In this document: positions 38,232 through 47,212 of the stretch, one piece after another
Numbering within the stretch: position 1 is the first letter of the stretch
Layout of the letters: each line of letters begins with the position of its first letter
Source of the DNA: Psychrobacter coccoides
GTDB lineage: Bacteria > Pseudomonadota > Gammaproteobacteria > Pseudomonadales > Moraxellaceae
NCBI RefSeq assembly: GCF_017498085.1
Contig: NZ_JAGBKM010000023.1
Location: forward strand, 1 to 52,268
DNA: 52,268 nucleotides
Direction of reading: 5' to 3'
Translations under genes and position numbers: made by a program
The notes under the pieces: model-generated
Seen by the model: only the letters and a program-made list of their open reading frames with translations
Databases searched by the model: none
What the model was told of the DNA's origin: nothing

Positions 38232-38295
38232 AGGGCGTGCTGAACATTCGATCATGGTACAGACAATGTCTATTTTTGAATGTTCAACAAGCCCT
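38232..38295. mobile_element. 64-bp inverted-repeat element, MITE-like, possible terminator of gpmI
   Basis: AGGGCGTGCTGAACATTC (38232-38249) and its partner GAATGTTCAACAAGCCCT (38278-38295) are inverted copies matching at 16 of 18 positions around 28 bases. TA flanks the GGGC...GCCC core on both sides (38231-38232 and 38295-38296), as a TA target duplication would. On the plus strand the hairpin is followed by TATTTTT, so it may also terminate gpmI. The ends resemble IS termini, but no transposase is present and the parent family is not established. Confidence 0.45.
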
Positions 38296-38369
38296 ATTTT
38301 TCTTGTTTATAATGACCGCCTCAAACGGTGCTAATATTTCCCTGTTTCTGATTTAATACGAGCCTTATT

Positions 38370-39899
38370 ATGCGCTTATTTGCTCTAAAGACAGCCACCA
38401 AGCCAACTGCTTTAGCATGGATACCGCCTGCTTTTTTTAGAATGGTATCTGTATGTAGGAGCGCAGCTTTAGGCTTGGGCTTACTAGGTTTTGTGGCTGG
38501 CATTCATGCGCAAGCAGCCAGTCCTGACTCAGGCAATACTGCTAAAGGTCATGACAATCCCACAGCAGATTTGCAGCTCATTGATCTCAATGCTAGTGAG
38601 GCGCCGGTAAATAAAAGTCTTGACGATCTGTCTGAGATTGATATGGTGAGTGCTGCCGATGAGACAGAGGGGTGGACAGATGATATAGATGCTCAAAGAG
38701 ACCTGTCAGCGTTAGATGATTCAGACGTCAGTTATGCTGAAGTACCCGAAGACGTTGCACAAGTATCTTTGAGCGCCATCTCACCTGAAACACTCAAGAC
38801 ATTTGTAGCGGCCATAGATTTAGTGCGCAAAGAGTATATAGAGCCAGTCAACGATGAGACGCTTTTTAATAACGCCATGAGTGGTATGCTGACCAAGCTC
38901 GATAGCCATGCTGAGTTTTTAGACGCAGAAGCGTACGAGAATTTGCGTGCCTTTACTCAAGGAGATGTGGGTGATATCGGAGTAAGTGCTGAGTATCACT
39001 CGGATGAAGGACATTGGGTAATAACACAAGTGCTCCCCGACTCTCATGCCGATAAGAAAGGTATCGTGGTTGGTGATTATCTCCATCAGATTGATGAGTT
39101 TAAACTGGATGAGTACAAGCAAGCCAATGATATCAAACAACTGCTAAATGGTATCGCTGGTACGCAAGTTGATGTTATTACTTCTAAAGCAGGGCGTCGT
39201 AAGCGTACCGTGACGCTGCAGCGTAACAACAGCCACCCACAAACTATAGATATAAAGCTAGTCGATAGGATGGCTGTGATTAAGCTGCCTGCTTTTCAGG
39301 ATAACAGTCGTGAACAAATTTTACATAGCTTAGCAAGCCTAGAGGCTCCTGTTGCTGGCATACTGCTTGATTTACGTGACAATCCAGGTGGTGTATTGAC
39401 ATCAGCTGTTAAGGTCGCAAGCTTATTTATGAGTGATAAGGAAGTGGTGCAGGTTAAGAGCCGGCAAGACCCACTACATATTTTATCCACCCAAGGCAAT
39501 GCGGTACTCAAGCCATTACCTGTCGTTGTTTTACAAAACCGCTATTCTGCATCGGCAGCAGAGGTGGTAGCAAGCAGTCTACAAACACAAAAGCGTGCAA
39601 CCATCGTCGGTGAAGTCAGTTATGGTAAAGGCTCGGTACAATCGGTACTGCCACTGAATGATGAACAAGCTATTAAGCTCACAGTCGCACACTATCTAAC
39701 CCCAACAGGTAGAGACATTGACAAGGTCGGTGTACAACCTGATGTTTCTTTGTCTGGTGAGCAAAACATGTGGGAGCACCAAGCACTTGAGCTCTTGAGT
39801 CAGCAGCTACACTCATCTGGTATACGTTTTGTACGAAAGGGTCAGGCTGAGCAGGATGCGTCTACCCAAAACAGTATTCAACAAGAAACTGCACCATAA
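38370..39899 (+). CDS. ctpA: C-terminal processing peptidase (S41 family)
   Basis: Periplasmic serine protease with a Ser-Lys dyad: S395 in NRYSASAAEVVASSLQ and K420 in VSYGKGSVQS. A PDZ domain precedes it (about residues 205-290, EYHSDEGHWVITQVLPDSHADKKGIVVGDYL), and GILLDLRDNPGGVL is the S41 core. The N-terminus has a signal-anchor (AALGLGLLGFVAGIHAQA), then an acidic low-complexity stretch of about 80 residues before the catalytic region. In relatives CtpA trims lipoproteins and peptidoglycan hydrolases. 509 residues. Convergent with pilR, 31 bases apart. Confidence 0.93.
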   Translation: MRLFALKTATKPTALAWIPPAFFRMVSVCRSAALGLGLLGFVAGIHAQAASPDSGNTAKGHDNPTADLQLIDLNASEAPVNKSLDDLSEIDMVSAADETEGWTDDIDAQRDLSALDDSDVSYAEVPEDVAQVSLSAISPETLKTFVAAIDLVRKEYIEPVNDETLFNNAMSGMLTKLDSHAEFLDAEAYENLRAFTQGDVGDIGVSAEYHSDEGHWVITQVLPDSHADKKGIVVGDYLHQIDEFKLDEYKQANDIKQLLNGIAGTQVDVITSKAGRRKRTVTLQRNNSHPQTIDIKLVDRMAVIKLPAFQDNSREQILHSLASLEAPVAGILLDLRDNPGGVLTSAVKVASLFMSDKEVVQVKSRQDPLHILSTQGNAVLKPLPVVVLQNRYSASAAEVVASSLQTQKRATIVGEVSYGKGSVQSVLPLNDEQAIKLTVAHYLTPTGRDIDKVGVQPDVSLSGEQNMWEHQALELLSQQLHSSGIRFVRKGQAEQDASTQNSIQQETAP

Positions 39900-39930
39900 A
39901 GTCAGTTAAAAGCATCCGGTCTTGCCAAGC

Positions 39931-41535
39931 TCAATCTTCATCAATCTCAAGCTTTTTCATACGATAGCGTAATGAGCGAAACGTCGTACCTAGCAGCTCT
40001 GCCGCCTGAGTTTTATTGCCTTCTGTTTCCTCCAGTGCCTGAATAATCAATTGCTTCTCTTGCTCTTGTAGATAGGCTTCTAAACCTTGCTTTGGCAATG
40101 CCACCTCAGAGCGATCTGGTGATGATGATCGTTGATTGTCATCATTATGAGATGATGATGGTTGCTTGATATGAGTGGCATGAGCACTGGAGGCTTGTAT
40201 GGCAGATATATTATATTGCTGATTATGAGTACGGTAGGGATGTAAGTTACTGGTCGTATATCTGGTACTATTATGAGCTTGGTCACTTGCCATCACAGGA
40301 CTTTGACGACTGTCTCTTACAGCGGCATCGCTTTCAGTATTGTGTTGAGGCGCAGTATCATCACTTAAGGGTGGTAGACCTAAATGCTCACTATCTATGA
40401 CTGAGGTTTCAGCTAAGGTGATCGCTCGTTCTAATATATTGCGCAGTTCCCGAACGTTTCCAGAAAACTCATGGGCTTGTAGGCGCTGGCGGGCAGTATC
40501 TGTTAACTGTGGCGGGAGATCTAACTGCCATTCACTAGCGATCTGTGCTAAAAAATACTCTGAAAGTACAGGAATATCATCACGACGTGCTTTTAGTGTT
40601 GGTAGCTTTAATTCGATAACATTAATACGATAGTACAAATCTTGCCGAAAATCGCCACATTTGACTAAGTTATTAAGATCTTTATGCGTGGCAGATAATA
40701 TACGAATATCGACAGGAGTCTCTTTAGTATCGCCAATAGCACGGACTGTCTTTTCTTGAATAGCACGCAGTAGTTTGACTTGCATGGCCAAAGGCAAGTC
40801 TGCCACCTCATCCAAAAACAAAGTACCTCCATTGGCCTGTTGGAAAAGCCCTTGCTTATCTGTCACTGCTCCAGTAAAGCTGCCTTTTTTATGACCGAAG
40901 AACTCTGACTCCATCAGCTCTGAAGGGATGGCACCACAGTTGACGGGTACAAAGCTACCATCACGGCGTGGACTTAAGTCATGAATAAGTCTGGCGACCA
41001 CCTCCTTACCTGTCCCTGAAGCGCCTGATAAAAATACCGGTGCTTGCGATCGAGCCAATTTAACAATGGTCTTTTTTAGCGCCTGCATTACTGTGGAATC
41101 GCCAATCAAGCGACTGTCTAACAAATCCTGCTCTGGCGTACGTTCATCTGATGTTTGGGTTGCGTTGTCTTGTTGGACGACCTTAAGTGCGTTTTCGACC
41201 AATTGGCGTAGTCGTGGTAGCTCAAGTGGTTTATTGACAAAGTCAAAGGCACCAAGTTTGAGCGCTTCAATTGCCAAGTCCATACTGCCGTGAGCTGTGA
41301 TGACAGCGACAGGGGTGTCTGAGTGTCGATTGATATGCTTTACCAAGTCTAGACCAGAGCCATCTGGCAGCTTTAAATCAGTTAGGCAAAAATCGTAATC
41401 ATTGTCATCCCAGTAAGATTTTGCTTGCGATAATGTGTAAGCAACATCACTTTTTATGCCCATCTTTGTCAGCGTAATTTGCATGAGTCGGCATAAATCC
41501 ACCTCATCATCGACGACCAGTGCGGTTGCTGCCAT
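39931..41535 (-). CDS. pilR: Sigma-54-dependent response regulator PilR
   Basis: NtrC-type activator of type IV pilin transcription. Receiver domain with phospho-acceptor D53 (LTDLKLPDG), AAA+ domain with Walker A GASGTGKEV, the sigma-54 contact loop GSFTGA in GHKKGSFTGAVTD, FLDEVADLPL and ELRNILERA, and a Fis-type HTH ending GNKTQAAELLGTTFRSLRYRMKKL. At 534 residues it is longer than the roughly 450 usual. The excess is a His/Ser/Asn-rich linker (about residues 388-483) between AAA+ and HTH. Downstream of pilS on the same strand with a 235-base gap. Confidence 0.95.
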   Translation of the reverse strand: MAATALVVDDEVDLCRLMQITLTKMGIKSDVAYTLSQAKSYWDDNDYDFCLTDLKLPDGSGLDLVKHINRHSDTPVAVITAHGSMDLAIEALKLGAFDFVNKPLELPRLRQLVENALKVVQQDNATQTSDERTPEQDLLDSRLIGDSTVMQALKKTIVKLARSQAPVFLSGASGTGKEVVARLIHDLSPRRDGSFVPVNCGAIPSELMESEFFGHKKGSFTGAVTDKQGLFQQANGGTLFLDEVADLPLAMQVKLLRAIQEKTVRAIGDTKETPVDIRILSATHKDLNNLVKCGDFRQDLYYRINVIELKLPTLKARRDDIPVLSEYFLAQIASEWQLDLPPQLTDTARQRLQAHEFSGNVRELRNILERAITLAETSVIDSEHLGLPPLSDDTAPQHNTESDAAVRDSRQSPVMASDQAHNSTRYTTSNLHPYRTHNQQYNISAIQASSAHATHIKQPSSSHNDDNQRSSSPDRSEVALPKQGLEAYLQEQEKQLIIQALEETEGNKTQAAELLGTTFRSLRYRMKKLEIDED

Positions 41536-41770
41536 TTGTTATCTCCTGCCTTAAATAAATAGTGGCTAATAAGTCGATCTATGAAACATAAAGACTAATT
41601 GCAGATTATATTGACTGTACTTCTTTTATCCAATACTCACTATAAATAGATATTAATATAAAAGCGACGTTAGGTACATTGAAAGCCACCTTAATCGGTG
41701 ATTTCGTTTTATGTTTAGTGTGTGTTTTAAGCTTTTGCTCAACAGCAATCAGCTGATTTGATGAAAGTAG

Positions 41771-43582
41771 TTATTCAGTAGAATACGTGCCCTTAGGTAC
41801 AATCAGTCTAAAGCAGGTTTTTTCATGCTGCTCGACATAGAGCAGTCTAGCATGGTTTGCCTCACTAAATGCTTGAGATAAATACAAACCCAATCCTGTA
41901 CCGTTTTTGTCTGTGGTAAAGAATGGGTCAAATAAGTGTTCAATATCATCTACACTGACACCTTTGCCGTCATCCAACACGTCGATTATGACATCATCAT
42001 TTACATGATATATCTCGACTTCGACATAGGCATGCGGATGAGATTGACTGCTATAAAATAAACCATTATTAATAAGGTTGATCAAAATTTGTTCCAGTTG
42101 ATGGATATCAAACTCTATGACGGGTTGTTTAGAGATCTTTAGAAAGACATCATGATTACGAAAGTGGTTTTCTAAAAGCAGTGGTACCCAGACGGCAAGC
42201 TCTATGGTTTTTTTGTGAGGAGACTGTTGCCGCGAGAGCTTAAGAACATCTTCAATGATACGATTGACACGTTTGGTCTGCTCAAAAATCATCTGATACA
42301 GCTCAATATTGGCATCACTATTACTGGTGCTGGTGGGCTGTAGGGAAGTGTCGTCTGCTTGATTGGAGTCGCTAAAACCCTTGCCTATAGGGTCTGAGCT
42401 GTCAAAAACATCCTCCATCAGTAGCTGACTGGCTTGTGAGATAGCGGCTAGAGGATTACGAATCTCATGAGCAATACTCGCTGTCAGCTGTCCCAGATAG
42501 GCAAGCTTTAATTGTTGTGCGTTGGCCTGCTCACGGCGCAAGTCTTCGAGCAAGACCAATTGACTGCCATCCTTTAACGGGATGACTTGTACCCGCAGCT
42601 TACCTACCAATGAGGTATCAGCTGTTTTGGGCAACTCATATATGAAGCTGTGAGTTTGTTCAGGAGCGACAGATAGGCAGTTGTTGAGTAGCTTGTCATG
42701 AAGCTGCCCCAGCTGCTGCTCAAACTCAGTGAGTGGGTTATGGTGGTTTTTAAATTTCCGCTGTCGCTGTCGCAAATTACCAGGCTCTTGTAGATGCTCG
42801 CTAGAATATATAGGTACGGAGAGTGACATCGAGTCCTGTACTTCAGTCATGCCGAGCAGCTGATAGGTGGCGTGGTTTGCTAAGACAATATGTTGTTGGT
42901 CGATAACCATCACACCATTTAGCATATGACTGATGACTTCTTTATTAATGGCATTCAAGCGCTCGACTTCTTCTGCTTGCCGTAGAGCGAATCTTTCGAC
43001 TTGTACCAAGCGTTGAGAGATAGACCAGCTTAAAAGACCCACAGCTAAAAAGCTTGCTGACATCAGTAAGGCGTCCCCTAAGTTGGTCAGACTAAAACTG
43101 TTGGCAATAGCATAAAAAAACTGCTGATAGATAACAAAGATAATCGCCAGTAGGGTGATAGCAAGGGCTTTTGCACCTCGCAATAACATAAAACTTGCTG
43201 CAACCACGACCATATAAAGCATGGTCAACTGTAAATCTGGTGCACCACTAGTATACAATAGCAAGCTTAATATCACGACATCGAGCACCAAGCCAAGGGC
43301 CAGTTGCTGCCTTTGCTGTTTAGTTGTTACATAAAAGAGTGCAAGTAAAATCAGACTGATAACTAAATAAAAGGCTAGAGCGGTTTGCTGTACCAAGCTG
43401 GGTAAAAACTGGCTAGCGTCTGATTTTGTTTCGATGTATACCATCAATAGAAAAAAAGCACTAAGTACCAACCGATAAGTATTATAAATAAGTCCAAGCT
43501 TACGCAGCTGTTCTACAGGTAGGGTATCCCCGTGTTGTAGTAATCTAACAATGGCAGTAATTTTTTTGGCAGCAGGTTTCAT
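41771..43582 (-). CDS. pilS: Type IV pilus sensor histidine kinase PilS
   Basis: Membrane kinase pairing with PilR. Six hydrophobic segments fill residues 35-200 (for example LVLSAFFLLMVYIE, ALAITLLAIIFVIYQ), followed by a PAS-like region (HMLNGVMVIDQQHIVLANHATYQLLG), the H-box with phospho-histidine H372 in IAHEIRNPLAAISQASQLL, and the ATPase with LINLINNGLFYS, DDGKGV and DKNGTGLGLYLS. An insertion of about 33 Ser/Asp-rich residues lies between the two DHp helices (about 392-424). 603 residues, longer than P. aeruginosa PilS. The 200 bases upstream separate it from gacA. Confidence 0.94.
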   Translation of the reverse strand: MKPAAKKITAIVRLLQHGDTLPVEQLRKLGLIYNTYRLVLSAFFLLMVYIETKSDASQFLPSLVQQTALAFYLVISLILLALFYVTTKQQRQQLALGLVLDVVILSLLLYTSGAPDLQLTMLYMVVVAASFMLLRGAKALAITLLAIIFVIYQQFFYAIANSFSLTNLGDALLMSASFLAVGLLSWSISQRLVQVERFALRQAEEVERLNAINKEVISHMLNGVMVIDQQHIVLANHATYQLLGMTEVQDSMSLSVPIYSSEHLQEPGNLRQRQRKFKNHHNPLTEFEQQLGQLHDKLLNNCLSVAPEQTHSFIYELPKTADTSLVGKLRVQVIPLKDGSQLVLLEDLRREQANAQQLKLAYLGQLTASIAHEIRNPLAAISQASQLLMEDVFDSSDPIGKGFSDSNQADDTSLQPTSTSNSDANIELYQMIFEQTKRVNRIIEDVLKLSRQQSPHKKTIELAVWVPLLLENHFRNHDVFLKISKQPVIEFDIHQLEQILINLINNGLFYSSQSHPHAYVEVEIYHVNDDVIIDVLDDGKGVSVDDIEHLFDPFFTTDKNGTGLGLYLSQAFSEANHARLLYVEQHEKTCFRLIVPKGTYSTE

Positions 43583-43780
43583 GTAGCGCTCAGTATAGTT
43601 TGGCTAAATAAGTAGGGATGTATAGCGGACTGAATAATAGCAAAATATATTTATCTAATAGCGTATAAAAAGCCATTTAGCCGAAATATATCGAGCAATA
43701 ATACTATAGAGAGTGATTAAAAATAAGAGTGGCTTGGTGAGTTATATCTTTAGCAGGTTATATCATTGAAGTATAAACTT

Positions 43781-44416
43781 CTAAGGCTGTATTAATCCAT
43801 GGCGTATGGCCAAATGAGTCAGTTTCACATCGCTATCAACACCAACCTTTTCATAAATACGATAACGGTATGTATTGATTGTTTTTACACTCACAAACAG
43901 CTGATCTGCAATTTGTTGCGGGCTTTGGCAGTTAACCACCATCATGGCCACTTGTTTTTCACGAGCGCTTAGTAAATCAAAAGGGGAGTTGGCATTGTCT
44001 GATAACAACACCTCTGCCAATTGTTCTGCAACATCTTGACTAAAATAGCGTCCTCCTTGATATATTTTTTTGATAGCCAGTATCATCTCATCAAGCGGTG
44101 TGCCTTTAGTAATATAGCCATTAACACCAGCTTTGATTAACATTGAAGGGTATGGCTGTGCTGCCATGCTACTTACTGCCAAAATCTTGATACCCATATC
44201 CAGCTGAATCAGACGTTTGGTCGCCTCTAAACCACCGATATTAGGCATATTGACATCGAGTAAAACGACATCTGGTTTTAGCTGCTTGGCCAGCTTGAGC
44301 GCCATATCGCCGCTGTCGGCTTCACCGACCACTTCAATATCAGCGCTGTCAGCTAACATACGACTGATGCCCATACGTACTAAGTCGTGATCATCTACTA
44401 CCAATACTCGAATCAT
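43781..44416 (-). CDS. gacA: GacA/UvrY-type response regulator
   Basis: NarL/FixJ-family regulator. Receiver residues D8, D9, phospho-acceptor D54 (VVLLDVNMP), with K near ITKGTP, and a C-terminal LuxR HTH in LSAREKQVAMMVVNCQSPQQIADQLFVSVKTINTYRYRIYEKVGV. 211 residues, matching GacA in length and sequence character. It would respond to a GacS/BarA-type kinase not in this window and control CsrA-sequestering RNAs. Transcribed alone, in the same direction as pilS-pilR. The downstream gene uvrC, usual in many gammaproteobacteria, is not here. Confidence 0.88.
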   Translation of the reverse strand: MIRVLVVDDHDLVRMGISRMLADSADIEVVGEADSGDMALKLAKQLKPDVVLLDVNMPNIGGLEATKRLIQLDMGIKILAVSSMAAQPYPSMLIKAGVNGYITKGTPLDEMILAIKKIYQGGRYFSQDVAEQLAEVLLSDNANSPFDLLSAREKQVAMMVVNCQSPQQIADQLFVSVKTINTYRYRIYEKVGVDSDVKLTHLAIRHGLIQP

Positions 44417-44824
44417 AATTGAACTCTTTATTATTTAATAATCGTACTGCTTATATGGTTATACAAACCGTCATTTATATCATACTCATAAAAGGTATTG
44501 CATAAAATATCTATCAACCCAGTTGCAAAATAATTCATATAATGCTTGCTGATATCAGCAGAATCTGAGAAAGTAAGCTATAAATAAGCCATATTGCTCA
44601 AATGTTAATCAATATCACACAAGCCTAAATAGAGTGTAGCAAAGATTAACAATTCACAATAAAGCTTGAGAAGTCAAGCTGATAGATTAAACTAAAACGC
44701 AAACCATGATACACTAAACGTACAAAAACTCTATCTGAACACCTTTAATCATACTTAGATATACAATACGTGTTAAGCGTTTACAATTTTAGTTACTGAT
44801 GCGATAGCCATAGCAGGGGGAATA
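44417..44824. other. Divergent intergenic region gacA/pbpG
   Basis: About 400 AT-rich bases with no credible ORF. It contains a small hairpin AGCTTGA-gaag-TCAAGCT (44663-44680) and a promoter-like pair for pbpG (see next entry). No other structure was noticed. Confidence 0.5.
44687..44715 (+). promoter_or_regulatory. Candidate sigma-70 promoter of pbpG
   Basis: TTAAAC (44687-44692), 17-base spacer, TACACT (44710-44715) preceded by TGA as in an extended -10. It lies 110 bases before the pbpG start. Confidence 0.35.
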
Positions 44825-45901
44825 ATGAAAAAATTACCATTAACCAAACAGCAGTTAGTCGCTGCTATGATTTCTTTGAGTTTGGGCAGTGTGGCACAGG
44901 CTGCGCTCAGTATTAACAATAACACTGTTTCTGATTCTAGTGCTCGTATTGGTTGGGGCGGTGCTGATAGCTTAACCGAAGCCCGTAATATCATGTATAG
45001 CAGTAAAACAAACTCCTCTGCTATCAGAAAAGTGGATAACGGTTATGGGACAACCAACCTAACCAATACAAACAGTTTTGGTAGTAGCAATAACAGCTAC
45101 AATACGACGTATCGCGGCAGCTTCGGTAGCAGTGATATGATACCGATTAGTACAAACTCCCGTAGTGTGGTCGTGGTCGATGCCCAAACAGGCGAATCTA
45201 TCTATGAAAAAGACGCAGATATCGCACGTCCGATTGCCAGTATTACCAAGCTGATGACTGCTATGGTAGTACTAGATAGCGGTCTAGATATGCGTGAAGA
45301 GATTATCCTTGATCCAGAGGATTTTGTAGGTCCTAAACGTGCCAGCTCACGTCTGAAGTCCGGCGATCGTATGAACCGTGCTGAGCTATTGCTGATGACC
45401 TTGATGAAGTCAGAAAACCCTGCTGCAAAAAGCCTAGCGCGTAACTATCCAGGTGGCTATTCTGCTTTTATGCGTGCTATGAATCGTAAGGCTAAAGAAA
45501 TAGGCATGACCACAGCTTACTTTGGTGATCCAACTGGCCTTGATAAGCGCAATGTATCGTCACCAAATGACTTGGTAAAAATGGTACGTGCTGCTGGCGA
45601 GTATGATGTGATCCGTCGTTTTTCTACCACTAAGAGCTATGACTTCTTTGTTGCCAACTATTCGAGCGGCAACCGTACTTACAAGGCCAATAACACCAGC
45701 AGCTTAGTGCGTGCCGGAAACTACCCAATTGGTATCTCAAAGACAGGCTTTATCAATGAAGCCGGTCGTAGCGTGGTCATGGAAACTCATGTCAACAACC
45801 GTCCAGCTATTATTGTTATTTTAGGGGCCAATAGCTCTGCCACCCGTTGGGGTGATGCCAAAAATATCTTAACCAGTCTGGCGACTCGCCGTACCGTATA
45901 A
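44825..45901 (+). CDS. pbpG: D-alanyl-D-alanine endopeptidase (PBP7-like)
   Basis: Low-molecular-mass penicillin-binding protein of the S11 family that cleaves D-Ala-mDAP cross-links. Signal peptide ending VAQA-AL, then about 90 Ser/Asn-rich residues before the catalytic domain: S139-I-T-K142 in PIASITKLMTAM, SEN in LMKSENPAAKSLA, and KTG in GISKTGFINEAG. The 358-residue length is about 50 longer than E. coli PbpG owing to that linker. No C-terminal amphipathic anchor is seen, which fits PBP7 rather than PBP5. Monocistronic, with a terminator after it. Confidence 0.93.
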   Translation: MKKLPLTKQQLVAAMISLSLGSVAQAALSINNNTVSDSSARIGWGGADSLTEARNIMYSSKTNSSAIRKVDNGYGTTNLTNTNSFGSSNNSYNTTYRGSFGSSDMIPISTNSRSVVVVDAQTGESIYEKDADIARPIASITKLMTAMVVLDSGLDMREEIILDPEDFVGPKRASSRLKSGDRMNRAELLLMTLMKSENPAAKSLARNYPGGYSAFMRAMNRKAKEIGMTTAYFGDPTGLDKRNVSSPNDLVKMVRAAGEYDVIRRFSTTKSYDFFVANYSSGNRTYKANNTSSLVRAGNYPIGISKTGFINEAGRSVVMETHVNNRPAIIVILGANSSATRWGDAKNILTSLATRRTV

Positions 45902-45984
45902 GTACTTTATGATCTCATTAGCGTTTGATGTGATTGAGATCTGTTTAAATGATCAACGTATGCCAGTAAGGTTTTAGTGATACG

Positions 45985-46020
45985 AAAAAGGTCGTTATCT
46001 ATGATAATGGCCTTTTTTTA
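45985..46020 (+). terminator. Intrinsic terminator of pbpG
   Basis: Fifteen-pair stem 45985-45999 with 46003-46017 including two G-T pairs, three-base loop, T-run to 46019. Confidence 0.85.
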
Positions 46021-46046
46021 GCTTTTTTAAAATGTAGAGGGTTTAT

Positions 46047-46739
46047 ATGACGATGCCATCGACCTTAAATAAAATAGCGGCACCTATACTGTATTTGCTG
46101 ACCAACGATGATGACTTTAATCTATTGTACGCCAAGCTAGAGGTTGCGCTTGCTACAGGGGTAGTTGGGTTATTACAAATCAGGCGCAAGCAAGTACTGG
46201 CACTGTCTGATGGGAAGGTTAAGCTGTTTGAAGAAGCGCAAAAACTAGTGGCATTGGCAGATCAGTATTCAGTACCTGTCGTAATCAATGATGACATTGC
46301 TTTGGCGGCAAAGCTGGGCGTTGGTGTGCATTTAGGCCAAGGCGATGGCGATATTGACAAGGCAAAGCAGATGTTAAGCCCTAATCAGATTATTGGGCGT
46401 ACTTGTCATGGTGATATCACATTGGTAAAAAAAGCACAGCAAGAAGGCGCAACTTATGCCGCAATGGGGGCGATTTTTACTTCTACAACCAAACCTCAAG
46501 CCCATACCATCTCATCTCAACAGCTCACAGAAGGCTGTCAACAGAGTATTGATATCTGTGTGATAGGTGGTCTAACTGCTGAAAATATCAATCAACTAAG
46601 CCCGCTTCCACTAACTTATATCGCAGTAGTGGGTGATATCATGGATTTACCGATAGACGCCATCGAAGGGCGCTGTCAGCAGTGGCAACAGGCACTTGAG
46701 AATTGGCAGCTACCTACGCCACAAAGTCAAAGTCTGTAG
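46047..46739 (+). CDS. thiE: Thiamine-phosphate synthase
   Basis: TIM-barrel enzyme joining HMP-PP and HET-P to thiamine phosphate. Family features are PILYLLTNDDDF, LLQIRRKQ, VVINDDIALAAKLGVGVHLGQGDGD, IIGRTCHGD, YAAMGAIFTSTTKPQA and VIGGLTAENINQL. 230 residues, normal. GAGGG lies before ATG 46047. No TPP riboswitch is recognisable in the 145 bases from pbpG, most of which is the pbpG terminator. Confidence 0.93.
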   Translation: MTMPSTLNKIAAPILYLLTNDDDFNLLYAKLEVALATGVVGLLQIRRKQVLALSDGKVKLFEEAQKLVALADQYSVPVVINDDIALAAKLGVGVHLGQGDGDIDKAKQMLSPNQIIGRTCHGDITLVKKAQQEGATYAAMGAIFTSTTKPQAHTISSQQLTEGCQQSIDICVIGGLTAENINQLSPLPLTYIAVVGDIMDLPIDAIEGRCQQWQQALENWQLPTPQSQSL

Positions 46740-46882
46740 AGTGTTTAAAGATAATACTCATAAAGACCACCGCTTGAGTGACTCAAATACACAGCGTAAA
46801 AGATACAGATTGTGAATGCAGCTACTTCGACGCCTATCTTTAGTAGCGATAAAAAAGTGCTTTTATAAATGTGAATAAAGAT

Positions 46883-47212
46883 TTATTCGGCATGTTTCAT
46901 ACATAAGGTGGCATACGGTAGGGCTTCTAAGCGTTTAACTTCTATATCTTCACCACATACCTCGCACTCTCCATAAGTACCGTTTTCGATACGGCTTAGA
47001 GCATTCTCTACATAAATAAGGCTTTGACGGGCTTCACCTAATAAGGTTTTGCGCATATCGTTTTGACGATAAGAGATGGCTTGGTCATCCCAGTGTTCAC
47101 TCAAGTCATCTTGCGGATGCTGAATGTGGTCTTCGATCTTATCGATGCGAGTTTGGTACTCTTCTTTGAGCTTTAGTAGTTCTTTTTTTGCAATATCAAA
47201 ATCAATACTCAT
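46883..47212 (-). CDS. DksA/TraR-family zinc-finger protein
   Basis: Small relative of DksA. A coiled-coil-like N-terminal half (residues 5-75) with acidic residues D35, D36 at the turn, then the zinc-finger CEVCGEDIEVKRLEALPYATLCMKH. The metal ligands read C83, C86, C104 and H107, so the fourth cysteine of canonical DksA is a histidine. 109 residues, shorter than DksA (about 150), closer to TraR/YbiI-like members. May bind the RNA polymerase secondary channel. Whether it substitutes for or modulates DksA is unknown. RBS GGAG precedes the start. Confidence 0.85.
   Translation of the reverse strand: MSIDFDIAKKELLKLKEEYQTRIDKIEDHIQHPQDDLSEHWDDQAISYRQNDMRKTLLGEARQSLIYVENALSRIENGTYGECEVCGEDIEVKRLEALPYATLCMKHAE

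Noticed and set aside
45902..46046. TPP riboswitch upstream of thiE
   Set aside because: The gap is mostly the pbpG terminator, and none of the conserved THI-box sequence is present.
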